A DNA stretch of 64,000 bases from Clostridiales bacterium. GTDB taxonomy: Bacteria > Bacillota > Clostridia > Christensenellales > Aristaeellaceae. Every line of letters begins with the position of its first letter. Within the stretch, counting starts at the first letter, position 1. Where the stretch lies: positions 124,001 through 188,000 of the forward strand of contig SFET01000001.1 of the NCBI GenBank assembly GCA_004557125.1. The letters run 5' to 3'. Positions 8,636-16,157 of the stretch are shown here, one piece after another. Position numbers and translations under genes: made by a program. The notes below the pieces were generated by a model. The model was not told where the DNA came from, did not search any database, and saw nothing but the letters and a program-made list of their open reading frames with translations.

Positions 8636-9366
8636 GCAGCTCCATGCCCGAAATCCTGCCCTGCGGCGACTGTGCGCTGAACGTGCACTTCGAGGAGGCC
8701 ATCCGCCCGGAGATCAACGCACAGGTGTGCGCGCTGGCAAAGGCGCTGGAGGCCAACAGGCCGGAGGGCGTGATCGAATGGGTGAGCGCCTACTGCACGC
8801 TGACCGTGTACTACCGCCCCGAGCAGATCAGCTTTGCGGAGCTCTCCGCACTGCTGCGGGAAATCATGCCCGATGGACGGGCGGACGCTGCGCAGGAACG
8901 CACGGTCATCGAGCTCCCCACTGCCTATGGCGGCGAGTACGGCCCCGACCTTCAGTTTGTGGCGGAGCACGCCGGACTGAATGTTGGTGAAGTCATCCGC
9001 CTGCACAGCGCGCCGTCCTACCTGGTCTACATGATGGGCTTCATGCCCGGCTTCACCTACCTGGGCGGCCTGGACGAGCGCCTGCACACGCCGCGGCTCA
9101 GCGCGCCCCGTGTGCGGATTCCGGCGGGATCGGTGGGCATCGCGGGGAGCCAGACGGGCGCATATCCCGTGGATTCCCCCGGCGGCTGGCAGCTGATCGG
9201 CCGCACGCCGCTGCGCCTGTACGACGACCGGCGGGAGAAGCCGATTCTGCTGCGCGCGGGGCAGTATGTGAAATTCGTGCCCATCTCCCCGGCGGAATTC
9301 GATCGGATTGCGGCAGCGGTGCGGGACGGGAGCTATGAGATCGTAGTTCGAAAGGTGGTCGTGTGA
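8632..9366 (+). CDS. pxpB: 5-oxoprolinase subunit PxpB (KipI family)
   Basis: A 244-residue protein of the KipI/allophanate hydrolase subunit 1 family. It has the opening LPCGDCALNVHFE, the central MGFMPGFTYLGGLD, PRVRIPAGSVGIAG and the late DSPGGWQLIGRTPL, all conserved in PxpB. It acts with PxpC and PxpA in cytoplasmic pyroglutamate cleavage. In Bacillus subtilis the homologue KipI also inhibits the sporulation kinase KinA, but the context here, with pxpA and pxpC next to it, supports the metabolic role. It overlaps pxpA and is followed one base later by pxpC. Confidence 0.95.
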   Translation: MSSSMPEILPCGDCALNVHFEEAIRPEINAQVCALAKALEANRPEGVIEWVSAYCTLTVYYRPEQISFAELSALLREIMPDGRADAAQERTVIELPTAYGGEYGPDLQFVAEHAGLNVGEVIRLHSAPSYLVYMMGFMPGFTYLGGLDERLHTPRLSAPRVRIPAGSVGIAGSQTGAYPVDSPGGWQLIGRTPLRLYDDRREKPILLRAGQYVKFVPISPAEFDRIAAAVRDGSYEIVVRKVVV

Positions 9367-9367
9367 C

Positions 9368-10309
9368 ATGGGTGGCATTCGCATTCTCACGGACAGCCCG
9401 ATGACCACGGTGCAGGATGCGGGGCGCTTCGGCCTGCAGGGCGTGGGCGTGCCCGTGTCCGGCCCGGCGGATCCCGACGCGCACGCGCTGGCACAGCTCC
9501 TGGTGGGCAACGATGCGCGCGCTGCAGGTCTGGAGCTGACGCTGACCGGCCCGGCCATCGAGTTTACCCAGGACAACAACATCGCCCTCACCGGCGGCGA
9601 CTTTGGGCCACGTCTGGACGGCATGCCCATCTCCTGCTATCGTGCGCTGCGCGTCCATCGCGGACAGGTGCTCACTTTCGATGGCCGCAGGAGCGGCTTC
9701 CGTGCCTATCTGGCCTTCAGCGGCGGCCTGGACGTGCCGCTGACGATGGGCAGCCGCGCCACCCACCTGCCCTCCGGCATGGGCGGTCTGGAGGACCGCA
9801 AGCTGCGCAAGGGCGATGAGCTCGGCTTTCTCTGCCCCGCCGCGCCCTATCCCGTCTATCCCTGCCGTGCGGCGGTGCCCCCGCGCATCGATGACGGCAT
9901 TGCGGTGCTGCGCGTGGTGCTGGGCCCCCAGGCGGACCACTTCACGCCTGCCGGGATTCAGACCTTCCTCAGCTCCCCGTATCAGGTGCTCAGCCAGTCC
10001 GACCGCATGGGCTACCGCCTGAATGGGGAACGAATTGAGCACGTGGGCGACGGCAACATCCTCTCCGACGGCATTCCCTTCGGCGCGGTGCAGGTGCCCG
10101 ACTCCGGCCAACCCATCATCATGCTGGCGGATCGCCAGACCACCGGCGGATATGCCAAGATCGCCTGTGTGATCAGCGCGGATTACTCAAAAATTGCCCA
10201 GAAAATGGCCGGCGAATGGATTCGCTTCGAGGCCGTGAGCATTGAACGCGCCCAGCAGCTCCGCCGCGACCAGCTTCGGCGCATCGAAACGCTGAAATCC
10301 TATTTCTGA
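9368..10309 (+). CDS. pxpC: 5-oxoprolinase subunit PxpC (KipA, biotin-dependent carboxyltransferase-like)
   Basis: A 313-residue KipA/allophanate hydrolase subunit 2 protein. Recognisable segments are TVQDAGRFGLQGVGVP at the N terminus, FRAYLAFSGGLDVP near residue 115, SDRMGYRLNGE and the C-terminal DRQTTGGYAKIACV. The family is named for biotin-dependent carboxyltransferases, but in this operon it is the third subunit of 5-oxoprolinase. It starts one base after the pxpB stop and precedes the DUF1445 gene by 15 bases. Confidence 0.95.
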   Translation: MGGIRILTDSPMTTVQDAGRFGLQGVGVPVSGPADPDAHALAQLLVGNDARAAGLELTLTGPAIEFTQDNNIALTGGDFGPRLDGMPISCYRALRVHRGQVLTFDGRRSGFRAYLAFSGGLDVPLTMGSRATHLPSGMGGLEDRKLRKGDELGFLCPAAPYPVYPCRAAVPPRIDDGIAVLRVVLGPQADHFTPAGIQTFLSSPYQVLSQSDRMGYRLNGERIEHVGDGNILSDGIPFGAVQVPDSGQPIIMLADRQTTGGYAKIACVISADYSKIAQKMAGEWIRFEAVSIERAQQLRRDQLRRIETLKSYF

Positions 10310-10324
10310 CTGGAGGAAGAGAGA

Positions 10325-11146
10325 ATGAGCTTTGACGTTCATCAATACAGCGCCCTGTCCCCGCAGGAGGTGCGCATGCAGATTCACAATGGGGACATTC
10401 CACATCCCACCGCAGGCATGTGCGCGGGCTATGCTCAGGCCAATCTGGTCATCCTGTCCGCAGCCTGGGCGGACGATTTTGCGGAATTTGCCCGTCAGAA
10501 TCCCGCCGCCTGTCCGGTGCTGGAGGTGGTGCGCGGCACGCCGTTCACGCGCCGCATGGCCACCGACGGCGACATTGTGCGCGACATTCCCCGCTACCGC
10601 ATCTATCGCTCCGGAGAGCTGGCGGAGGAGGTGGAGGACGCATCGGCCTACTGGAGCGAGGATTCCGTGGGCTTTCTCATCGGATGCAGCTTCTCCTTCG
10701 AGGAAGCGCTGATCCGCGCGGGCATCTCCATGCGCCACATCGACTGCGGCTGCAACGTGTCCATGTACAAGACCAATCTGCAAACCCATCCCGTGGGTGC
10801 GTTCCGGGGGCCGATGGTGTGCAGCATGCGCCCCATGCGGCCGGAGCAGGCGAAGCTGGCGGCGGAGATCACCGCGCGCATGCCCAACGTTCACGGCGCG
10901 CCTGTCCACATCGGCGACCCAGCGCAGATCGGCATTGCGGATCTGCGCAAGCCGGATTACGGCGATCCGGTGCCGCTGGAGCCCGGCGAGGTTCCGGTGT
11001 TCTGGCCCTGCGGCGTGACCCCGCAGGCGGCGCTGGAGAACGCGCGGCCCGAACTTGCCGTCACCCACGCGCCCGGCTACATGTTCATCACGGACGTCCG
11101 CAACGATGTGCTGAACGATTTTCTCCAGCAGAATCCGCCCCTCTGA
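10325..11146 (+). CDS. DUF1445 family hydro-lyase (YcsI-like; D-glutamate cyclase-related)
   Basis: A 273-residue DUF1445 protein. The conserved GCSFSFEEALIRAG, MYKTN, HPVGAFRGPMVCSMRPM and terminal HAPGYMFITDV segments are all present, and the length is typical. The family includes B. subtilis YcsI and the domain of mammalian D-glutamate cyclase, which interconverts D-glutamate and 5-oxo-D-proline. Being the fourth gene of the pxp operon (15 bases after pxpC, GGAGG site before the ATG), it probably supplies or handles pyroglutamate. The specific reaction is inferred from family and context. Confidence 0.88.
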   Translation: MSFDVHQYSALSPQEVRMQIHNGDIPHPTAGMCAGYAQANLVILSAAWADDFAEFARQNPAACPVLEVVRGTPFTRRMATDGDIVRDIPRYRIYRSGELAEEVEDASAYWSEDSVGFLIGCSFSFEEALIRAGISMRHIDCGCNVSMYKTNLQTHPVGAFRGPMVCSMRPMRPEQAKLAAEITARMPNVHGAPVHIGDPAQIGIADLRKPDYGDPVPLEPGEVPVFWPCGVTPQAALENARPELAVTHAPGYMFITDVRNDVLNDFLQQNPPL

Positions 11147-11219
11147 CGCTTTGCCAGATGGCGCCGCGCTCCGGATGCGTCCGGCGCATGGCACTTCTGT
11201 TCCATCTTCAACGCAAATC

Positions 11220-11258
11220 AAGCCATGAACCGGGAACATCGCTCCCGACGCATGGCTT
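11220..11258. terminator. weak hairpin between convergent genes
   Basis: An 8-bp outer stem (11220-11227 with 11251-11258) enclosing a smaller GGGA/TCCC stem, followed by GTTTG. The U-tract is poor, so this is only a candidate terminator for the pxp operon. Confidence 0.4.
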
Positions 11259-11296
11259 GTTTGCATGGATCCCCAACGGGTGCAGCTATTCCCTCC

Positions 11297-12592
11297 TCAG
11301 CCGCCGTAGCCCATGAACACCCTCGGCAGGAACAGCACCACATCCGGCACGTAGGTGATGACCGCCAGCACGACCAGCATGACCAGCAACGGCCGGATCG
11401 TCTCTCGCACCACGTCCTTCAGCGGCGTTCCGCTGATGCCGGAGGTGATGAACAGCAGCATGCCGAAGGGCGGCGTGCACAGCCCGATCATCATGTTGAA
11501 GATGCACACCACGCCGAAGTGCAGCAGATCCACGCCCAGCGCGGTGGCGATGGGGATCATCAGCGGCACAAACACCGACTGAATCACCGAGGTATCGATG
11601 AACATGCCCAGGATCAGAATCGCCACGTTCACGATGAACAGGAAGGTGTAGGGATTGGTCGTCATGCCGGTGATCAGCTTTGCGATCATGGCGGAGACCT
11701 GCTCCCGGGCCGCGATGTAGTTGATGCACGCCGCCGCGCCGATCATCAGCGAACAGGTGCCCACGCCCTTCACGGTGTCCGTGAGAATCTGCTTCAGCTC
11801 CCGCCAGCCCAGCATGCGATAGATCAGCACGGACACCAGCAGCGCGTAGAAGCCCGCCACAGCGCCGGCCTCGGTGGGGGTCATCACGCCGGAGTAGATG
11901 CCGGCCAGCAGCACCACGGGCGTGAGCAGCGCCGGGATCGCGGAGAGGGTGGAGCGCATGAATTTCCGAAAGCCCATGCGCTCGGAGGTGGGATAGTTGC
12001 GCTTGTGCGACACCACCGCCACATAGCACATCAGGCCCACAGTGAGCAGGATGGCCGGGATCATGCCCCCCAGGAACAGTGCGCCCACGGAGCAGCCCGA
12101 GTACATGGCGTAGATGACCATGGGAATCGACGGCGGAAAGGTGGGGCCCAGCACGGCGGAGGAGGCGGTCATGGCGCAGGAGAAGCCGGGATCGTAGCCC
12201 TCCTTGTTCATGGCCTCGATCTCCATCTTGCCCAGGCCGGAGGCGTCCGCGATGGCGGAGCCGGTCATTCCGGCGAAGATCAGGGAGCCCAGGATGTTCA
12301 CGTGGCCCAGACCGCCCTTGAAGCGACCCACCAGGCCCAGCGCGAAGTCGTAAATCTTCTCCGTCACCTTGCCGGAGTTCATCACGTTCGCCGCAAAGAT
12401 GAACAGCGGCACGGCGATGATGGTGTAGTTGGTGTAGAAGGTCTTGAGCGTCTGCTGGCCGACCATCTTGATGGGCTCGCCTGCGACGATGAAGTAGAAC
12501 ATGCACGCGCACATCAGGCCGTGGGGAATGGGCATGCGCAGCACGAAGATCAGCACAAATACGATCAGAAAGGCGATCAGCGGCCAGCTCAC
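11297..12592 (-). CDS. dctM: TRAP transporter large permease subunit DctM
   Basis: A 431-residue polytopic membrane protein of the DctM family (about 12 helices), the Na+-coupled carrier of a tripartite TRAP importer. Characteristic segments include SGSAIADASGLGKMEIEAM and the FPPSIPMVIYAM region near residue 150, as well as VMTPTEAGAVAGFYAL in the middle. It starts four bases inside the end of dctQ. With DctQ and DctP it should take up a carboxylate-bearing solute; the co-transcribed aldolase suggests a keto- or hydroxy-acid, though sialic acid or amino-acid ligands are not excluded. Confidence 0.94.
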   Translation of the reverse strand: MSWPLIAFLIVFVLIFVLRMPIPHGLMCACMFYFIVAGEPIKMVGQQTLKTFYTNYTIIAVPLFIFAANVMNSGKVTEKIYDFALGLVGRFKGGLGHVNILGSLIFAGMTGSAIADASGLGKMEIEAMNKEGYDPGFSCAMTASSAVLGPTFPPSIPMVIYAMYSGCSVGALFLGGMIPAILLTVGLMCYVAVVSHKRNYPTSERMGFRKFMRSTLSAIPALLTPVVLLAGIYSGVMTPTEAGAVAGFYALLVSVLIYRMLGWRELKQILTDTVKGVGTCSLMIGAAACINYIAAREQVSAMIAKLITGMTTNPYTFLFIVNVAILILGMFIDTSVIQSVFVPLMIPIATALGVDLLHFGVVCIFNMMIGLCTPPFGMLLFITSGISGTPLKDVVRETIRPLLVMLVVLAVITYVPDVVLFLPRVFMGYGG

Positions 12593-13167
12593 AGCATCTT
12601 CACCCCCTCCTCCACGTTCTCCAGCGCCTGCTCCACCTCATTGCGGTTCTCATGGCGATAGGTTTGGATCTCCTCGGGCGTCGCCAGGCCCGTAAACACC
12701 TTGAAATCCAGCACGATGTCCCGCAGCATGTACAGGATCGTGAACGCCAGGAAGGGGATGTAGGGCGCATAGACGATGTTCAGGCCGATCTTGAGGACGC
12801 TGGTCTTCTGCCGGCCCATGAATACCACGAAGTCCACGCTGGGCAAAAACGACCAGGTAAATGCCACCACGATCAGCAGATTCCCCAGAAAGGTGCAGAA
12901 CGCCTCCCAGCGCAGGGGCAGCTTGTCGGTGATCAGCGTAAAGACCACGTGGGCGCGCTCGCGCTGGGCGAGGCACGCGCCCAGCACCACCAGCCACAGG
13001 TAGCAGGAGACCGTCACCTCATAGGCCCAGGCCAGCGGCGCGCGCAGCACGTAGCGCGAAAAGATCTGCGCGACGAACACGATGAACATGATGCAGAAGC
13101 TGACGATGGGTATGCAGACCTCCACGATATCGCGCAGTATGTCGCGGGTCCTGATCAGGGGCTTCAT
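12589..13167 (-). CDS. dctQ: TRAP transporter small permease subunit DctQ
   Basis: A 192-residue four-helix protein. The start at 13167 (MKPLIRTRDILRD) is preceded by AGGAGGGA; the longer frame upstream is not conserved. The family pattern is visible in VFVAQIFSRYVLRAPLAWAY and LGACLAQRERAHVVF, with the conserved positively charged loop. It bridges DctM in the membrane. The C terminus is long and acidic (ENVEEGVKML). It overlaps dctM by four bases. Confidence 0.92.
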   Translation of the reverse strand: MKPLIRTRDILRDIVEVCIPIVSFCIMFIVFVAQIFSRYVLRAPLAWAYEVTVSCYLWLVVLGACLAQRERAHVVFTLITDKLPLRWEAFCTFLGNLLIVVAFTWSFLPSVDFVVFMGRQKTSVLKIGLNIVYAPYIPFLAFTILYMLRDIVLDFKVFTGLATPEEIQTYRHENRNEVEQALENVEEGVKML

Positions 13168-13246
13168 CCGGGCATCCCTCCTGTATGAAGCGGGGCCGCC
13201 GCACAGGCGGCGCCCGCAGGTCGTTGAATCGCCGTCGCAGCTTTCA

Positions 13247-14242
13247 TCACCCCATGGCCCGGATCTGTTCCAGCAAATCGAGATCCCAGTCGGCGGAGGT
13301 GGGGCTTGCGAGGTAGTAGTCGGTGACGTGCTGGGCGAAGGCGTCCAGATCGGCCTCGTACACGCGCAGTCCCTGGGACTTGAAGAACTCCACCAGCTCG
13401 GCCTCGCGCGCCAGGTTCGTCTCGTCGCAGTACCTCCGGCCAACCTCCACGCCCTCCAGGATCACCCGCTGCTGCGCCTCGGTAAGGCTATTCCAGAAAT
13501 CCAGGTTGATCGCCGGCCACACGGAGTCCACCAGGTGGTTCGTGATCGTGATGGACGACTGCACCTCGTAGAACTTCGCGCTCTCCACCGTCGGCAGCGG
13601 ATTGTCCTGGCCGTCCACCACGCCGGTCTGCAGCGCCAGGTACAGCTCCGAGAACGAGATCGGCGTGGGGTTCGCGCCCAGCGCGCGCCCCAGCTCCAGC
13701 CACGCATCGGAGTTCGGCATGCGCAGGTTCACGCCGTTCAGATCCTCCGGCGTGCGGATGGGCCGGTCCTCCGAGAGCGAGATCTGCCGGGAGCCCAGAT
13801 ACCACGCGCCCAGCGGCAGCACACCCTGCTCCTCGCCGATGCGCGCAAAGGCCGCCCTTCCGATCTCGCCGTTGAGCACCGCCGTCATGTGGTCGTAGCT
13901 CTTGAAGGTGTAGCCCGCCGCGAACATGCCCACCCAGGGCGAGCCGGTGGTCAGCCAGCTTGCGGACACCAGCGACATCTGCGCGTCGTTGCCCGCCACT
14001 GCCACGACTTCCTCCTCCTGCGTGAACAGCACCGCGTCCGTGTAGACCTCCACGTAGATGTTCCCGCCCGACGCCTCCTCCACGTACTTCTCGAACTCCA
14101 GCATCGCCTTCGCGTGGGTGTCCGTCGAAACGGCCGTCAGGGTCACGACGAGCTTCACCGGCGCACCGAAGTCCTCGGCCAGCGCGCCCGCGAAGCTCAG
14201 GCTCAGCAGCAGAGCCAGCACCAGAGCAAGTGTCCTCTTCAT
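13247..14242 (-). CDS. dctP: TRAP transporter substrate-binding protein DctP
   Basis: A 331-residue extracytoplasmic receptor of the DctP family. The signal peptide is MKRTLALVLALLLSLSFAGA with an ALA cleavage site before EDFG; there is no lipobox Cys. Conserved DctP features include the GVNLRMPNSD segment with the Arg that normally binds the ligand carboxylate (about residue 165), and TGVVDGQDNPLP. It lies downstream of the HpcH aldolase and upstream of dctQ on the same strand, so the order is aldolase-dctP-dctQ-dctM. Confidence 0.93.
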   Translation of the reverse strand: MKRTLALVLALLLSLSFAGALAEDFGAPVKLVVTLTAVSTDTHAKAMLEFEKYVEEASGGNIYVEVYTDAVLFTQEEEVVAVAGNDAQMSLVSASWLTTGSPWVGMFAAGYTFKSYDHMTAVLNGEIGRAAFARIGEEQGVLPLGAWYLGSRQISLSEDRPIRTPEDLNGVNLRMPNSDAWLELGRALGANPTPISFSELYLALQTGVVDGQDNPLPTVESAKFYEVQSSITITNHLVDSVWPAINLDFWNSLTEAQQRVILEGVEVGRRYCDETNLAREAELVEFFKSQGLRVYEADLDAFAQHVTDYYLASPTSADWDLDLLEQIRAMG

Positions 14243-14295
14243 TGGATCGCCTCCTTGTTCTATTTCTCCAGCGGATTCTTACCGCTCGGATTCCA

Positions 14296-15090
14296 TCACG
14301 CCCAGCCGTTCTCCCGCAGAAAACCGAAGGTCGCGCGGCAGCCCAGATCCAGATAGGAAATGTCGTCGCCGCATCCCACGAAGTTCGCCCCGCGTCCGAA
14401 CCAGTCCCGGATGGACGCCCGATCCCCCGCGCCCAGCGAGACCCCGAAGGGCATGCCTGCCGCCCTGCACAACTGCGCAAAGCGGTCGTACACCGGCGTC
14501 ATCTCCGGATTGCGGGTGTCGCACAGGTGCCCGTAGGACGCGGAGAGGTCGCAGGGCCCGCAGACCAGCAGATCCACGCCCTCCACCTGAAGAATCTCCT
14601 CCAGATTCTCCATGGCGACGCGGTGCTCGATCTGCAAGATCCGCAGCAGCGACCCCTCGCAGCGCGCCGCGTATTCCCCGCTCTCCAGCGCGCCGTAGCG
14701 GATCGCGCGCCGCGGCCCGAAGCCCCGCACGCCCCGCGGCGGATAGGTGCAGCTGCGCACCGCCTGCCGCGCCTCCTCCGCCGTGCACACCATCGGCAGG
14801 ATGATCCCATCCGGGCCCATCTCCAGCACCGGCTTGATGCGCACCGGATCGTTCCACGCCACCCGCACCAGCGACGCCGTCCCCGACGACGCGCAGGCCA
14901 TGATGTGCGCCAGCACCGCGTTCAGATCGAACGCCGAATGCTCCGCGTCGATCCACACCGCGTCGAAGCCGTGGTACCCCAGCAGCTCCGCAATCTCCGG
15001 ATCCGTAAGGAACACGTGCCCGGCGATCACCGGCTTTCCGCCGCGAAGCCGCGCCCGCAGGCGCTCCGCCTGCATCCCATCCAAACGCAT
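14296..15090 (-). CDS. HpcH/HpaI family aldolase
   Basis: A 264-residue class II pyruvate aldolase-like protein. The start at 15090 (MRLDGMQAERL) is chosen because homology begins at VIAGHVFLTDPEIAEL and GAGGTG sits just upstream. It has the family motifs WIDAEHSAFD, VRVAWNDPVRIKPVLEMG, QIEHRVAMENLEEIL and a CGPCDLSASYG segment like the GPxDLSxSxG motif. Members cleave 4-hydroxy-2-keto acids to pyruvate and an aldehyde with a divalent metal. It is the gene before the TRAP importer, which may bring in its substrate or a precursor. Confidence 0.87.
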   Translation of the reverse strand: MRLDGMQAERLRARLRGGKPVIAGHVFLTDPEIAELLGYHGFDAVWIDAEHSAFDLNAVLAHIMACASSGTASLVRVAWNDPVRIKPVLEMGPDGIILPMVCTAEEARQAVRSCTYPPRGVRGFGPRRAIRYGALESGEYAARCEGSLLRILQIEHRVAMENLEEILQVEGVDLLVCGPCDLSASYGHLCDTRNPEMTPVYDRFAQLCRAAGMPFGVSLGAGDRASIRDWFGRGANFVGCGDDISYLDLGCRATFGFLRENGWA

Positions 15091-15098
15091 GCCGCACC

Positions 15099-15242
15099 TC
15101 ACCTGCCGCAGCGCGCGCAGGCGTCGCTGCACAGCGCGTCCATGTGCCGAACCTCCGTCCGGAAGGTCCCGCCCCACAGTGCGCCGCCCCGCACGCAGCG
15201 GAGCATCGTCTCCGGCCATGCGGTCCCTGGATTGTTGTTCAC
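15099..15242 (-). CDS. possible Cys-containing small protein (47 aa) ahead of the aldolase gene
   Basis: A short frame beginning with GTG at 15242 behind a strong GGGAGGA site (9-base spacing) and ending in TGA at 15099, seven bases before the aldolase ATG. The product of 47 residues has four Cys, three of them clustered near the end (LCSDACARCG). The stop codon overlaps the aldolase ribosome site, so its translation could open that site. I do not recognise a family; a leader peptide or simple chance are both possible. Confidence 0.35.
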   Translation of the reverse strand: MNNNPGTAWPETMLRCVRGGALWGGTFRTEVRHMDALCSDACARCGR

Positions 15243-15540
15243 GAAAGCATTCCTCCCTCTGTCGCGCATCCTTCATCCATACAATTTCTACGCGGAAGAA
15301 CGAAACAAAATTAGCTTTCACGCATCATTCTTATCGGGTTTTTAGCAGATGCTTGTACAGGACGTGCGCCTTCGACAGCTTCCGCCGCGGACGCGTCACA
15401 GAGCGCGCAGCCTCTGTGCAGAATCACAAGGGACAGCCCTCCAACTCCGCTTGTCGGGGCACAAAAAATGGACAACGCCGGCGCCCTTCAACACGGAATA
15501 TGGCGCAGCAATTGTCCAGTGTTCCTCCGTTCCCGCAAAC
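15243..15540. other. spacer without a recognisable gene
   Basis: About 300 bases upstream of the aldolase operon, between it and the lrp terminator. I see no convincing coding frame and no strong minus-strand promoter; it should contain the operon promoter and leader. Confidence 0.5.
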
Positions 15541-15569
15541 AAAAGGGCTGCGACGTCGCCGTCACAGCC
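15541..15569 (-). terminator. terminator overlapping the end of the Lrp gene
   Basis: A 9-bp stem (15561-15569 with 15546-15554, one G-T pair) followed on the minus strand by CTTTTGTTTG. The stop codon of the regulator lies within the stem. Confidence 0.7.
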
Positions 15570-16020
15570 GCAGGCCCTTGATGTCCTTGATCCGGGAGAG
15601 GATGATGTTGCAGCTGCAATCGATCACCCCGGGGAGCGGATCGATCACCTCCCGGATCAGTTTCTCCATCTCCTCGCCGGAAGCTGCCACCGCGTGCACG
15701 TGCAGCTTGTTCCGGCCGGTCACGCGGTAGATCTGCGTGATCGTATCGTTCTGCTTCAGAATCAACTCCACCTCCGTCAGCGCATCCGGCTGGGTCTCGA
15801 TCTCGAAGTAGCAGGACACCGCGCCGCTGATCTTCTGCGGATTGATGACGGTGGTGTACTCCTCGATCACGCCGCGCTGCTCCAGCGCCTGTATGCGCTG
15901 CTTCACCGCAACGCGGGAGATTCCGACCTTCTGCCCGATCTCCGAATAGGAGCTGCGGGCGTTTTCAATCAGCAGCTGCACGATCTGCCGGTCCAGCGCA
16001 TCCAGTCCGTCCAGAAACAT
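15562..16020 (-). CDS. Lrp/AsnC family transcriptional regulator
   Basis: A 152-residue regulator. The start at 16020 (MFLDGLDALDRQ) follows AAGGAGGG at good distance; the longer frame upstream is non-homologous. An N-terminal winged helix (about 8-60) includes SYSEIGQKVGISRVAVKQRI, and the C-terminal RAM/AsnC ligand domain includes VTGRNKLHVHAVAAS. Lrp-type proteins bind amino acids and act on divergent neighbours. Its promoter (16049-16077) is back to back with that of the MATE gene, so autoregulation and control of the exporter are likely (inference). Confidence 0.92.
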   Translation of the reverse strand: MFLDGLDALDRQIVQLLIENARSSYSEIGQKVGISRVAVKQRIQALEQRGVIEEYTTVINPQKISGAVSCYFEIETQPDALTEVELILKQNDTITQIYRVTGRNKLHVHAVAASGEEMEKLIREVIDPLPGVIDCSCNIILSRIKDIKGLRL

Positions 16021-16048
16021 GGCGCATCCCTCCTTCTCATCTGGAGAT

Positions 16049-16077
16049 ATTATACGTCCTTCTGTTCGAAATGTAAA
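16049..16077 (-). promoter_or_regulatory. promoter for the Lrp gene
   Basis: The minus strand reads TTTACA (16077-16072), 17 bases, TATAAT (16054-16049). Its -35 is only seven bases from the -35 of the divergent MATE promoter. Confidence 0.75.
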
Positions 16078-16084
16078 TGGGCGA

Positions 16085-16113
16085 TTGACATTGGTACTGC
16101 ACATTGCTATAAT
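16085..16113 (+). promoter_or_regulatory. perfect-consensus promoter for the MATE gene
   Basis: TTGACA (16085-16090), 17-base spacer, TATAAT (16108-16113). It faces away from the lrp promoter, giving one shared control region of about 65 bases. Confidence 0.85.
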
Positions 16114-16157
16114 ACTTACGAAACGAAATTCAGAACTTACGGTTTGGATGTGATGCC

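Noticed and set aside
13168..13246. promoter between dctP and dctQ
   Set aside because: Only a GC hairpin and a ribosome site are seen; the gene order suggests one transcript.
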